From positions 186,001 through 250,000 of the forward strand of contig JADIZZ010000004.1 in assembly GCA_016704535.1 (NCBI GenBank): a stretch of 64,000 nucleotides of DNA, read 5' to 3'. Position numbers and translations under genes: made by a program. The notes under the pieces are model-generated. The model had not been told where the DNA came from and did not search any database. It worked only from the letters and a program-made list of their open reading frames with translations. Source of the stretch: Betaproteobacteria bacterium (lineage in GTDB: Bacteria > Pseudomonadota > Gammaproteobacteria > Burkholderiales > Burkholderiaceae_C). Shown one piece after another: positions 32,970 through 41,149 of this stretch. How positions within the stretch are numbered: position 1 is the stretch's first letter; each line of letters starts with the position of its first letter.

Positions 32970-34318
32970 GCGGCACCGGGAGCGCCGTCGACCGGGTGCG
33001 CGCCGCGCTGGCGCGCATCGAGGCCAGCGAAGCACGCATCAACGCCTTCACCGCCGTGCTGGCCGAACGTGCGCTGGCGCGCGCTGCGGCCGTGGATGCC
33101 AGCGACGCCGCGCTGCCGCTGCGCGGCGTGCCTTTCGCCGTGAAGAACCTGTTCGACCTGCACGGCCTGGCCACGCTGGCCGGCTCGAAGATCGAATGCG
33201 AGGCCGCGCCCGCGGCGCGTGACGCCGTGCTGGTGCGCCGCCTGGAGGCCGCCGGCGCGGTGTGCGTGGGCGCGCTGAACATGGACGAGTACGCCTACGG
33301 CTTCACCACCGAGAACACGCACTACGGCGCCACGCGCAACCCGCACGACACCACGCGCATCAGTGGTGGTTCGTCGGGCGGCAGCGCCGCGGCCGTGGCC
33401 GCCGGGCAGGTGCCGCTGACGCTGGGCTCGGACACCAACGGCTCGATCCGCGTGCCGTCGTCGCTGTGCGGCGTGTTCGGCCTCAAGCCCACCTTCGGTC
33501 GCCTGCCGCGCACCGGCACCTACCCCTTCGTGGCCAGCCTGGACCACCTGGGGCCCTTCGCGCGCGGCGCCACCGAACTGGCCGCCGCCTACGACGCCAT
33601 GCAGGGCCCCGACGCCGACGACCCGGCGCAGGTTGCCCGGCCCTTCGAGCCTACGCTGACCGGACTGCCCCAAGGCGCCGATGGCCTGCGCATCGGCGTG
33701 CTGGGCGGCTGGTTCCGCAGCATGGCCCTGCCGCCCGCGCTGGCCGCGGTCGACCGTTGTGCCGCGGCCCTGGGCGCCACTCAGGAAGTGCTGTGGCCCG
33801 AGGTCGACCGCGCACGCACCGCCGCCTTCCTCATCACCAACGCCGAGGGCGCCGCGCTGCACCTGCACGACCTGCAGCGCCGCGCCGACGACTTCGACCC
33901 CCACACACGCGACCGCTTCCTGGCCGGCGCGCTGCTGCCTGCAGCTTGGGTGCAGCACGCGCAGCGGGTGCGGCACTGGTTCGCGCGCCAGGTGGCGCAG
34001 TCGTTCAGCCGCTTCGACGTGCTGCTGGCGCCGGCCACGCCCTGCACCGCGCCGGTCATCGGCACGGAATGGATCGAGATCCACGGCCAGCGTCTGCCGG
34101 CCCGCGCCAGCATGGGCCTGCTGACGCAGCCGGTGTCGTGCATCGGGCTGCCGGTGGCCACCGTGCCGCTGTGGGGCCTGGACCCCGCGGCGCCGCATCT
34201 GCCCATCGGTGTGCAGGTGATCGCCGCGCCCTGGCGCGAAGACCTCTGCCTGCGCGTGGCGCATGCGCTGCAGGCCGCCGGCGTGGCGTCGGACCCGATA
34301 GCGAAGGACTTCAGCTGA
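32966..34318 (+). CDS. atzE: AtzE-like amidase (1-carboxybiuret or oxalurate-type hydrolase)
   Basis: A 450-residue amidase-signature enzyme. Catalytic Lys60 is in RGVPFAVKNLFDL, the GGSSGGSA loop follows at about 134-141 and the nucleophile Ser is in LGSDTNGSIRVPSS (about 160). With AtzG-like and AtzH-like neighbours it matches AtzE, which hydrolyses 1-carboxybiuret. The Klebsiella HpxY protein of oxalurate use is a close alternative. Overlaps of 4 bp with atzG and 1 bp with the downstream gene support a single translational unit. No cyanuric acid hydrolase (AtzD) is seen in the window, which leaves the upstream source of carboxybiuret open. Confidence 0.83.
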   Translation: MSGTGSAVDRVRAALARIEASEARINAFTAVLAERALARAAAVDASDAALPLRGVPFAVKNLFDLHGLATLAGSKIECEAAPAARDAVLVRRLEAAGAVCVGALNMDEYAYGFTTENTHYGATRNPHDTTRISGGSSGGSAAAVAAGQVPLTLGSDTNGSIRVPSSLCGVFGLKPTFGRLPRTGTYPFVASLDHLGPFARGATELAAAYDAMQGPDADDPAQVARPFEPTLTGLPQGADGLRIGVLGGWFRSMALPPALAAVDRCAAALGATQEVLWPEVDRARTAAFLITNAEGAALHLHDLQRRADDFDPHTRDRFLAGALLPAAWVQHAQRVRHWFARQVAQSFSRFDVLLAPATPCTAPVIGTEWIEIHGQRLPARASMGLLTQPVSCIGLPVATVPLWGLDPAAPHLPIGVQVIAAPWREDLCLRVAHALQAAGVASDPIAKDFS

Positions 34319-34695
34319 TGGACATCAACCTGCCGGACGTGCACGACGAAGTGACGGCCGTGTTTGCGCGCTACGAAGACGCGCTGGTGAACAACCGCGT
34401 CGACGTGCTCGACGAACTGTTCTGGCCGAGCGAACACACCGTGCGCTATGGCGTGGGCGAGAACCTGCGCGGCATCGAGGCCATCCGCGCCTTCCGCAAC
34501 GCACGCCCCGCGCAAGGCCTGGCACGCACGCTGCAGCACACCGTCATCACCACCTTCGGGCGCGACTTCGCCACCGCCATGACCGAGTTCAGGCGCGAGG
34601 GCGGCAACAAGACCGGCCGCCAGAGCCAGACCTGGGTGCGCCTGCCGCAGGGCTGGCGCGTGGTGGCGGCACATGTGTCCCTGATGCTCGACTGA
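34318..34695 (+). CDS. atzH: AtzH/HpxZ-like SnoaL-fold protein (DUF3225)
   Basis: A 125-residue NTF2/SnoaL-like protein with VHDEVTAVFARYEDALVNNRVDVLDELFW, TVRYGVGENLRGIEAIRAFRNARP and WVRLPQGWRVVAAHVSLML, the HpxZ/AtzH pattern. AtzH decarboxylates 1,3-dicarboxyurea to allophanate between AtzE and AtzF; HpxZ of oxalurate clusters is the same family. Its ATG overlaps the amidase stop by one base. Presence of all three AtzGEH-type genes plus AtzF in one operon supports the carboxybiuret branch. Confidence 0.8.
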   Translation: MDINLPDVHDEVTAVFARYEDALVNNRVDVLDELFWPSEHTVRYGVGENLRGIEAIRAFRNARPAQGLARTLQHTVITTFGRDFATAMTEFRREGGNKTGRQSQTWVRLPQGWRVVAAHVSLMLD

Positions 34696-34707
34696 CCACC
34701 ACCGGCC

Positions 34708-35721
34708 ATGTGGAGCGTCGCCGCCCGTCGCATGCTCGCCGCCCTGCCCAACCTGCTGGGCGTGGTGGTCATCACCTTCCTGCTCACGCGCGCCATTCCC
34801 GGCGACCCGGCGGCCTACTTCGCAGGTGGCGCCGCCACGCAGGAGGCGGTGGAACAGGTGCGTCGTGAACTGGGCCTGGACAAGCCGCTGCTGCAGCAAT
34901 TCTTCGTCTACGTCGGCAACCTGGCGCGCGGCGACCTGGGGCAGTCGCTCACCACCGGGCAGCCGGTGCTGAAGGAACTGTTGCTGCGTCTGCCGGCGTC
35001 GCTGGAAGTGGTGCTGCTGTCGCTGCTGCTGGCGTGCGCCATCGCCCTGCCCATGGGCGTGATGGCGGCCACGCGGCCAGGCTCGTGGATCGACCAGGTC
35101 TCGCGCCTCATCACCACCGCCGGCGTCTCGCTGCCCACCTTCTTCACCGGGCTGCTGCTGTCCTACGTCTTCTACTTCCTGCTCGGGTGGGCGCCTTCGC
35201 CGCTGGGCCGGCTCGACCCGGTGTTCTCGCCGCCGACCACGGTGACGGGCCTCTACCTCATCGACGCCGCGCTCGCCGGCGACGGCGCCCTGTGGCGAGC
35301 TTGCGCGGCGCAGCTGGTGCTGCCGGTGCTGACCATGACGATCTTCGTGCTGGCGCCCATCGCACGCATGACGCGGGCTTCGATGATCGCCGTGTTGTCG
35401 GCCGACTTCGTGCGCACGGCGCGCGCCAGCGGCCTGTCGCAGACCACGGTGCTGGTGCGCTATGCGCTGCGCAATGCGCTGCTGCCGGTGGTGACGACGC
35501 TGGGCATGGTCTTCGGTTTCATGATCGGCTCTTCGGTGGTGATCGAGAAGGTCTTCGGCTGGCCCGGCGTGGGCAGCTACGCCATCGACGCGCTGACCGC
35601 CAGCGACTACGCACCCGTCCAGGGCTTCGTGCTGACCATGGGCATCCTGTTCGTGCTGCTGAACCTGCTGATCGACCTGCTGTACGTGCTGATCGACCCG
35701 CGCGTGACCATCGATTCCTGA
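34708..35721 (+). CDS. ABC transporter permease, DppB type
   Basis: A 337-residue permease with six predicted transmembrane segments. DppB-family marks are the N-terminal MLAALPNLLGVVVITFLLTRAIPGDPAA, the periplasmic LGLDKPLLQQFFVYVGNLARGDLGQS, the EAA loop ADFVRTARASGLSQTTVLVRYALRNALLPVVT and the terminal LLIDLLYVLIDPRV. It pairs with the interrupted DppC-type permease immediately downstream. No defect is seen in this gene. Confidence 0.9.
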   Translation: MWSVAARRMLAALPNLLGVVVITFLLTRAIPGDPAAYFAGGAATQEAVEQVRRELGLDKPLLQQFFVYVGNLARGDLGQSLTTGQPVLKELLLRLPASLEVVLLSLLLACAIALPMGVMAATRPGSWIDQVSRLITTAGVSLPTFFTGLLLSYVFYFLLGWAPSPLGRLDPVFSPPTTVTGLYLIDAALAGDGALWRACAAQLVLPVLTMTIFVLAPIARMTRASMIAVLSADFVRTARASGLSQTTVLVRYALRNALLPVVTTLGMVFGFMIGSSVVIEKVFGWPGVGSYAIDALTASDYAPVQGFVLTMGILFVLLNLLIDLLYVLIDPRVTIDS

Positions 35722-35725
35722 AGCC

Positions 35726-36433
35726 ATGTCCAGCGCTGCCACGCCCACCCCCGTCCCGGCGACCACGGCATCAGCAGCACCCATGACCACCTCGGGCCAC
35801 CTGCGCCACGTGCTGTCGGAAAACCCCGTCACGCTGCTGGCCACGGGCATGTTCATCATGCTGCTGGTGATGGCCTTGTTCGGCCCCTGGCTGGCGCCCT
35901 TCGATCCACTGGCCACCAAGGCCGACGCCGCACTGCAGCCGCCGGGCGGCACGCACTGGTTCGGCACCGACGCGCTGGGGCGCGACATCTTCTCGCGGGT
36001 GGTGGTGGCCACGCGGCTCGACCTCGGCATCGCCTTCAGCGCCGTCTTCATCTCCTTCATCATCGGCATGCCGCTGGGGCTGGCGGCCGGCTTCTTCGGC
36101 GGCTGGTGGGACCGTATCGTCTCGCGCGCCTCCGACACCATCATGGCCTTTCCGCTCTTCGTGCTGGCCATGGGCATCGTGGCGGCTTTAGGCAACACGG
36201 TGGGCAACATCATCCTGGCCACCGCCGTCATCAACCTGCCGTTCTACATGCGTGTGGCGCGGGCCGAGGCCAACGTGCGGCGCGGCGCGGGCTGGGTCGA
36301 GGCGGCGCGCCTGTCGGGCAACAGCGACTGGCGCATCCTGGCCCGGCACCTGTTCCCCAACGCACTGCCGCCGGCCATGGTGCAGGTTAATGTGGAAGAA
36401 CTCCGTGCGCAGACGAGACAGGTCCTGGCCTGA
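35726..36433 (+). pseudogene. ABC transporter permease, DppC type, 5' part interrupted by IS110
   Basis: The first about 221 codons of a DppC-type permease, from the cytoplasmic N-terminus through ENPVTLLATGMFIMLLVMALFGPWLAPF, the family signature GTDALGRDIFSR and most of the EAA loop (RVARAEANVRRGAGWVEAARLSGNSDWRILARHLFPNALP). Native sequence ends at 36389 in PAMVQV; the last 15 codons to the stop at 36433 come from the insertion sequence. Reading resumes at 37990. Removing one GGTTA copy plus the element (1605 bp, 535 codons) restores the frame exactly, so the disruption looks recent and clean. Confidence 0.9.
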
Positions 36434-36471
36434 AGCGAGCCGGTGCTTTGAGCGTGACGAAGATCAGGTGA

Positions 36472-37698
36472 TCAGGCGGTGGCTGGCGCAGCGATGAAGC
36501 CGTGCTTTCGCAGCATCTTCAGCCAGCGCGGGGCGTTTCGGGCCACGCTCAGGGCTTCGTAGTCCACCGTCTTGTCCTGGTAGTGACTCCCCGTGCTGAG
36601 CATCGCGTATATCGTGCGCAGCATCTTGTGGCCCAGAGCCACGACGGACTTCTTGTGGCCCTTGCGGATGGCCAGCGAGTCGAACTTCGCCTTGAGCGCA
36701 CATCGCGTTCGCGCCGCAGCCTGCGCGAACTCGCACAACAGCCGGCGCACCCAGGCATTGCCGCGCCGGATGCGCCCGCTCTTGCGTTTGCCCGCGCTCT
36801 CGTTGTTGCCCGGGCAGATGCCCACCCACGAGGCCAGCCGCTCGGTGCTGCCGAAGATGGACATGTCCGCGCCGATCTCCACCAGCAGCATGGCCGCGCC
36901 CTGCAGGTCGATGCCAGGGATGGTCTGCAGCAATCGCAGTTGCGGCTCGTAGGCCTTCAGGCCCTGCAGCAGCCGCGCGTCCAGCCGTGCGATGCGCTGC
37001 TCGATCTGCTCGATGTGCTGCAGGATCTCTTCGGCCACGAAGCGGTGCACGTCGCTGAACTGCTCGGTGCTCAAGGCCTCGAACAACTCTTCTCGACTGG
37101 CCCGCAGCCGGCCCTTGCAGTCCAGCACCTCGTGCATGGGCTTGTCCGCGATCAGCGCCTTGACCATGGCCCGCGCGCTGGCGCCATGGATGTCGGCTAC
37201 CACCACGTTGATGCGGATGCCCGCGTCCACCAGCACCTTGAGCAGTCGGTTCTTCTCGGCGCTGCACATGCCCACCAACTTCTGGCGCTGGCGCGCCACC
37301 AGGCGAAGCTGGCGCATCAGCAGCGGCGGGATGAACGACGCGCGCAGCAGCCCGGCCCTGGCCAGCGTGGCCAGCCACTGGGCATCGGCCATGTCAGTCT
37401 TGCGCCCGGGTACGGCCTTGACGTGCCGGGCGTTGACCACCCACGCGGTGATGCCCACCGCCTCCAGTGCCGCAAACGGGCTCTTCCAGTACACGCCCGT
37501 GCTCTCCATCACCACCACCTCGGGCCTGATCTGCAGCGCCCACTGCGCCAGGGCGCGTCGGTCGCGCTTGAAGGCCCCGAAGTCTTGCTTGGTCACCTCC
37601 ACCCGTCCGTCGTCGTGTTCGACGACGGAGCAGGCGGTGATCTTGGCCTGGTGTACGTCCAGCGCAATGACGCGCTTGTGCAAAGGGGTCAAATCCAT
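36472..37698 (-). CDS. IS110-family DEDD transposase
   Basis: A 408-residue transposase/recombinase. The N-terminal RuvC-like DEDD domain shows VIALDVHQAKI (Asp14), VVVMESTGVYW (Glu65) and GRKTDMADAQWLA (Asp102, Asp105); a coiled-coil middle (EEILQHIEQIEQRIARLDARLLQGL) leads to the C-terminal Tnp domain with LLQTIPGIDLQGAAMLLVEIG and SWVGICPGNNESAGKRKSG, carrying the conserved Ser. The ATG at 37698 has GGAG upstream; a longer TTG-initiated frame runs into the non-coding end. The protein is intact, so the element may be active. IS110 enzymes act with a bridge RNA encoded in the element. Confidence 0.93.
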   Translation of the reverse strand: MDLTPLHKRVIALDVHQAKITACSVVEHDDGRVEVTKQDFGAFKRDRRALAQWALQIRPEVVVMESTGVYWKSPFAALEAVGITAWVVNARHVKAVPGRKTDMADAQWLATLARAGLLRASFIPPLLMRQLRLVARQRQKLVGMCSAEKNRLLKVLVDAGIRINVVVADIHGASARAMVKALIADKPMHEVLDCKGRLRASREELFEALSTEQFSDVHRFVAEEILQHIEQIEQRIARLDARLLQGLKAYEPQLRLLQTIPGIDLQGAAMLLVEIGADMSIFGSTERLASWVGICPGNNESAGKRKSGRIRRGNAWVRRLLCEFAQAAARTRCALKAKFDSLAIRKGHKKSVVALGHKMLRTIYAMLSTGSHYQDKTVDYEALSVARNAPRWLKMLRKHGFIAAPATA

Positions 37699-37759
37699 CT
37701 TCGGCTCTCCTGCAGCTTGAACAACAATCACAAGCGTGCGGGGCCGCGTAGGTGCCGCC

Positions 37760-37945
37760 GACCAACGGCCTGCCGGGCATGCCCGGCGGCTCTCTTTAAT
37801 GTGGGCTGTCAGCCGCAACCCAGCGATGGGTTACGACCGCAGGCAATCCTGGGTACGAGTGGTCGGCAGCGGGTCAGGTTAGCTATCGCGGTCACGATGC
37901 CATCAAAACTTTGACCGGCCTCTACCCACGATGCCCCGCACACCC
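37760..37945 (-). ncRNA. Candidate IS110 bridge RNA in the long non-coding end
   Basis: Limits are approximate. The 291 bp between the transposase start and the left junction hold no gene but many inverted repeats (for example GCCGGGCATGCCCGGC at 37772-37787, AACCCA-GCGA-TGGGTT at 37817-37832). On the plus strand CAGGTTAGC at 37875-37883 equals nine bases of the rebuilt insertion site GTGCAGGTTAGCCTG. A second GGTTA in GATGGGTTA (37825-37833) resembles the element junction GATGGTTAATG. In transposase direction the target-like site comes first and the donor-like site second, as in bridge RNAs of IS621. Inference only. Confidence 0.5.
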
Positions 37946-37989
37946 CACAGTCTCTTCCATCATCCAGGGTGTACCAGGCGGCTCATGAT

Positions 37990-38230
37990 GGTTAGCCTGA
38001 ACATGGGCTGGGCCATCCTGAACGCCGCCGGCCTGAGCTTCATCGGCCTGGGCGTGCGCCCGCCCGAACCCGAGTGGGGCATCCTCGTGGCCGAAGGTGC
38101 GCAGTTCATCGTCAGCGGCGAGTGGTGGGTGAGCTTCTTCCCCGGCGCGATGCTGATGCTGGCCGTGTTCACCTTCAACCTCTTGGGTGACGCGCTGCGC
38201 GACATCTTCGACCCGCGTCGCAGGACATGA
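37990..38230 (+). pseudogene. ABC transporter permease, DppC type, 3' part after IS110
   Basis: The last about 79 codons of the DppC-type permease: SLNMGWAILNAAGLSFIGLGVRPPEPEWG, the inner-membrane segment FFPGAMLMLAVFTFNLLGDALRD and the end IFDPRRRT. These match the usual DppC C-terminus. An ATG inside the element end at 37931 opens the frame but would give only a fragment with one or two membrane spans. The stop overlaps the start of the downstream ATPase gene, showing that the original operon was tightly coupled. Confidence 0.88.
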
Positions 38231-39240
38231 GCAGCCACAGCCAACCGCCGCTGCTGCAGGTGCGCGACTTCAGCCTGGAGTTCCGCACCCGCAGCGGCAC
38301 CGTGCAGGCGCTGCAGGGCATCGACCTCAGCGTGCGGAGAGGCGAGATCGTCGGTCTGGTCGGCGAAAGCGGCTCGGGCAAGTCGGTGCTGAGTTACGCC
38401 ATGCTCGGCATCAGCGACCGCGCCGCGAAGGTCACCAGCGGCAGCGCCATATTCGGCGGGCTCGACCTGCTCACGGCCGATGAACGCACGCTGGCCGACC
38501 TGCGCGGACGCGACATCTCGATGATCTTCCAGAGCCCGCGCACGGCGCTCAACCCGATACGCCCGGTGGGTCGGCAGATCGAGGACGTGCTGCGCCGCCA
38601 CGCCGCCGCGCGCGGGCCCGACCTGGGCACCAGCCTGAAGCAGAGCGCGGTGCAGGCGCTTCGCGAGGTGGCCATCGCCGACCCCGAACGGCGTGTGCAC
38701 GCCTACCCCTTCGAACTGTCGGGCGGCATGTGCCAGCGCGTGATGATCGCGCTGGCCCTGGCCTGCCGGCCCGGCCTGCTGATCGCCGACGAGCCCACCA
38801 CGGGGCTGGACGTCACCACGCAAGCCGCCGTGATGGACCTCATCACCGGCCTGGCGCGTGAACGCCAGATGGCCACGCTGTTCATCACGCACGACCTGGC
38901 GCTGGCGGCCGACTACTGCGACCGCATCGTCGTCATGCACGCCGGCCACGCGGTGGAAAGTGCGCCGACACGCGCCTTGTTCGACAGCCCACGCCACCCC
39001 TACACCGCACGCTTGATGTCGTCGACCCCGGGCGAACACAGCAGCATCCACAGCCTGCAGCCCGTGCCGGGCAATCTGCCCGACCTGAAGCGCGGCGACC
39101 TGCCGGCCTGCCGCTTTGCCGAACGCTGTGAGCGCGCCGACGAGCGTTGCCGCAGCGAGCGGCCGGCGCTGGACGCCGCAACTGAACATGCAGTGGCCTG
39201 CTGGCACCCCTTGCACCTGGCCGAGGTGGCCCATGTCTGA
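38227..39240 (+). CDS. ABC transporter ATPase, DppD type
   Basis: A 337-residue peptide-type ABC ATPase. Walker A is GESGSGKSV, the Q-loop is MIFQSPRTALNPI, the signature is ELSGGMCQRVMI, Walker B is LLIADEPTTGLD and the switch His is in FITHDL. The C-terminal oligopeptide-transport domain has the Cys set of an iron-sulfur or metal site (LPACRFAERCERADERC...ACWHP). It overlaps the permease stop and the DppF-type gene start, so the five transporter genes form one unit. Upstream IS insertion may be polar on it. Confidence 0.9.
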   Translation: MSSHSQPPLLQVRDFSLEFRTRSGTVQALQGIDLSVRRGEIVGLVGESGSGKSVLSYAMLGISDRAAKVTSGSAIFGGLDLLTADERTLADLRGRDISMIFQSPRTALNPIRPVGRQIEDVLRRHAAARGPDLGTSLKQSAVQALREVAIADPERRVHAYPFELSGGMCQRVMIALALACRPGLLIADEPTTGLDVTTQAAVMDLITGLARERQMATLFITHDLALAADYCDRIVVMHAGHAVESAPTRALFDSPRHPYTARLMSSTPGEHSSIHSLQPVPGNLPDLKRGDLPACRFAERCERADERCRSERPALDAATEHAVACWHPLHLAEVAHV

Positions 39241-40198
39241 ACCGCTGCTGGAGGTCGAACGCCTGAGCAAGCGCTTCGCAGTGGCGGGCCGCCGCGGTGC
39301 CCTGCTGCACGCGGTGGACGACGTGAACTTCAGCATGGCCGCCGGGCAGAGCCTGGGCCTGGTGGGCGAATCGGGCTGCGGCAAGTCGACACTGGTGCGC
39401 GTGCTGGCCCGCCTGCTCGACGCCAGCGAGGGCCGCATCGTCTTCGGAGGCCAGGACCTCGCCGCCAGCCCAGCCGCGCGTTTCGCGCGCCTGCCGCAGC
39501 GCGCCGCTATCCAGATGGTCTTCCAGGACCCCACCGACAGCCTGAACCCGCGCTACACGGCGCGCGAGACCATTGCCGAGCCGCTGGCCCTGCTGAGCGA
39601 AATGCGCGGCGCCGAGGCGGCTGCACGCGTCGACGAAGTGGCCACGCAGGTGGGCCTGCCGCCGGAACTGCTGTCGCGCTTCCCGCACCAGCTCTCGGGC
39701 GGGCAGAAGGCCCGCGTGGGCATCGCGCGCGCACTGGCGGTGCGGCCACGGCTGCTGATCCTGGACGAGCCCACGGCCGCGCTCGACGTCTCGGTACAGG
39801 CCGTGGTGCTGCAGCTGCTCGACCGGCTGCGGCGCGAGCTGGGCTTGAGCTGCCTCTTCGTTTCGCACGACCTGAACGTGGTGCGCCTGCTGACCGACCG
39901 CGTGGCCGTGATGTACCTGGGCAAAGTCGTCGAAGAGGGGCCGTCGGAGGACGTTTTCCGCCTGCCGCGTCACCCCTACACCCAGGCTCTGGTGTCGGCC
40001 ATTCCGGGCCAGGGCCCGCGCATCAGGCTCAGCGGCGAGATCACGAGCCCCATCGATCCGCCGCCGCATGCCTGCCGCTTCGCCAGCCGCTGCCCGGTGG
40101 TGCAGGACCGCTGCCACCGCGAGGCGCCCGCCTTGACCGGTGGCGCGCACGCCGTGGCCTGCCACTTCGCCACCCGGCCGGTGCACACTGCGGCATGA
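39233..40198 (+). CDS. ABC transporter ATPase, DppF type
   Basis: A 321-residue ABC ATPase, partner of the DppD-type protein. Walker A is GESGCGKST, the Q-loop is MVFQDPTDSLNPR, the signature is QLSGGQKARVGIARAL, Walker B is LLILDEPTAALD and the switch His is in FVSHDLNVVR. The C-terminus again has the oligopeptide domain with clustered Cys (ACRFASRCPVVQDRC). The start overlaps the dppD-type stop by 8 bp. The GntR gene follows 27 bp later. Confidence 0.9.
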   Translation: MSEPLLEVERLSKRFAVAGRRGALLHAVDDVNFSMAAGQSLGLVGESGCGKSTLVRVLARLLDASEGRIVFGGQDLAASPAARFARLPQRAAIQMVFQDPTDSLNPRYTARETIAEPLALLSEMRGAEAAARVDEVATQVGLPPELLSRFPHQLSGGQKARVGIARALAVRPRLLILDEPTAALDVSVQAVVLQLLDRLRRELGLSCLFVSHDLNVVRLLTDRVAVMYLGKVVEEGPSEDVFRLPRHPYTQALVSAIPGQGPRIRLSGEITSPIDPPPHACRFASRCPVVQDRCHREAPALTGGAHAVACHFATRPVHTAA

Positions 40199-40225
40199 AG
40201 CCACGTTGGGCATGAAAGGGTCTGC

Positions 40226-40939
40226 ATGAGATCGGTGGGTCCGCCCCATGAGGGCAAGGACAGTTCCCGCGCCAACCTGGCCGAACAGGTGTATGCGGAG
40301 ATCAAGGCGCGCATGCACGACTTCCGCCTCGTGCCCGGCGACCGCTTCAGCGAAGCCGAGCTCGGCGTGCAGCTGGGCGTCAGCCGCACGCCGGTGCGCG
40401 AGGCGCTGCTGCGCCTGCGCAACGAGGGCCTGCTCGACGTCGAGAGCAAGAGCGGCTGGTTCGTGCGCCCCATCGATTTCGACAAGCTCGAAGAGCTCTA
40501 CGACCTGCGCGTGATCCTGGAGGCCGCCAGCGTGCAACGCCTGTGCACACGCGCCGAGCCTGCGGCCGAGCTCGATGCGCTGAAGGCCGTGTGGCTGGTG
40601 CCGGCGGCCGAACGGCTGGCCGACGGGCGCGAGGTCGGTGCGCTGGACGAAGCTTTCCACGCCACGCTGGTGCGCGCCGTGGGCAACGACGAGATGGCTC
40701 GTGTCCACTGGGACGTCACCGAGCGCATCCGCATCATCCGCCGCCTCGACTTCACGCGGCCCGACCGCGTCGACGCCACCTACGCCGAACACGCCAAGAT
40801 CCTGCGCAGCATCATCCAGCGCAAGCCCGACCAGGCACAGCTGCTGCTGAAGAGCCACATCGAGCAGAGCAAGGCCGAGGTGCGCAAGATCACGTTGAGC
40901 GCGCTGCACGAAGCGAGGTTGCGCTCCCAAGCCCGCTAG
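40226..40939 (+). CDS. GntR-family regulator with FCD domain
   Basis: A 237-residue regulator. The winged helix is at about 12-75 (LAEQVYAEIKARMHDFRLVPGDRFSEAELGVQLGVSRTPVREALLRL) and the FCD all-helical effector domain at 90-220, with metal/ligand residues in LDEAFHATLVRAVGNDEM and YAEHAKIL. FCD regulators bind small acids and release DNA on binding. It lies between the allophanate/peptide-type operon and the BMP operon, and GTATACCAG-type sites occur upstream of both, so it probably regulates both. Confidence 0.88.
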   Translation: MRSVGPPHEGKDSSRANLAEQVYAEIKARMHDFRLVPGDRFSEAELGVQLGVSRTPVREALLRLRNEGLLDVESKSGWFVRPIDFDKLEELYDLRVILEAASVQRLCTRAEPAAELDALKAVWLVPAAERLADGREVGALDEAFHATLVRAVGNDEMARVHWDVTERIRIIRRLDFTRPDRVDATYAEHAKILRSIIQRKPDQAQLLLKSHIEQSKAEVRKITLSALHEARLRSQAR

Positions 40940-40953
40940 CGGCGGCTGCCCGA

Positions 40954-41043
40954 CCAAGCTTCCCGCCGCGGATCCGGCTCTGCCGGGCCGCAGGCGGACG
41001 GCCCCCTCGGGGGGGTAGCGAGCGCCAGCGAGCTCGGGGTTCT
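40954..41043. repeat. GC-rich interspersed palindromic repeat, copy 2
   Basis: A 90-bp intergenic segment after gntR that matches 17178-17291 closely (CTTCCCGCC, CTGCCGGGCC, GGCGGACGGCCCC, GGGTAGCGAGCG) but lacks the inner 24-bp stem of that copy. It fills most of the space between gntR and the operator of the next operon and may act as a transcription boundary. Confidence 0.6.
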
Positions 41044-41072
41044 GTGTCGGCACGGCTCTTGCTGGATACCGT

Positions 41073-41084
41073 CTGGTATACCAG
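41073..41084. promoter_or_regulatory. Perfect palindrome, candidate GntR operator for the BMP operon
   Basis: CTGGTATACCAG is a perfect 12-bp palindrome 65 bp upstream of the BMP-protein ATG. A partial second site, CTGGATACC, lies 11 bp to its left (41062-41070). The core recurs upstream of atzF at 29258-29269. The GntR/FCD gene ends 133 bp upstream. Shape and symmetry fit FCD-type GntR operators. Confidence 0.65.
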
Positions 41085-41149
41085 TTCACGCCCTAAAGCG
41101 GCGCGGCTGGGCAGCCCGTCATCCCGTCCACCGCCTGCAAGGAGCCGCC

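Larger units (their letters stand above)
36390..37989 (-). mobile_element. IS110-family insertion sequence in the DppC-type permease gene
   Basis: A 1600-bp insertion flanked by GGTTA (36385-36389 and 37990-37994). It encodes one DEDD transposase on the minus strand, with a short non-coding end of 82 bp after the transposase and a long end of 291 bp before it, the layout of IS110-group elements. Sub-terminal TGGAAGA (36393-36399) recurs inverted at 37953-37959. Boundaries come from the permease reading frame; the GGTTA could be a duplication or a shared core. Confidence 0.85.

Noticed and set aside
29288..34695. Complete cyanuric acid (s-triazine) degradation operon
   Set aside because: AtzE/F/G/H-like genes are present, but no AtzD cyanuric acid hydrolase or triazine chlorohydrolase was found. 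The 8-oxoguanine and guanine deaminases are purine enzymes, not AtzA/B/C, so triazine degradation is not claimed.
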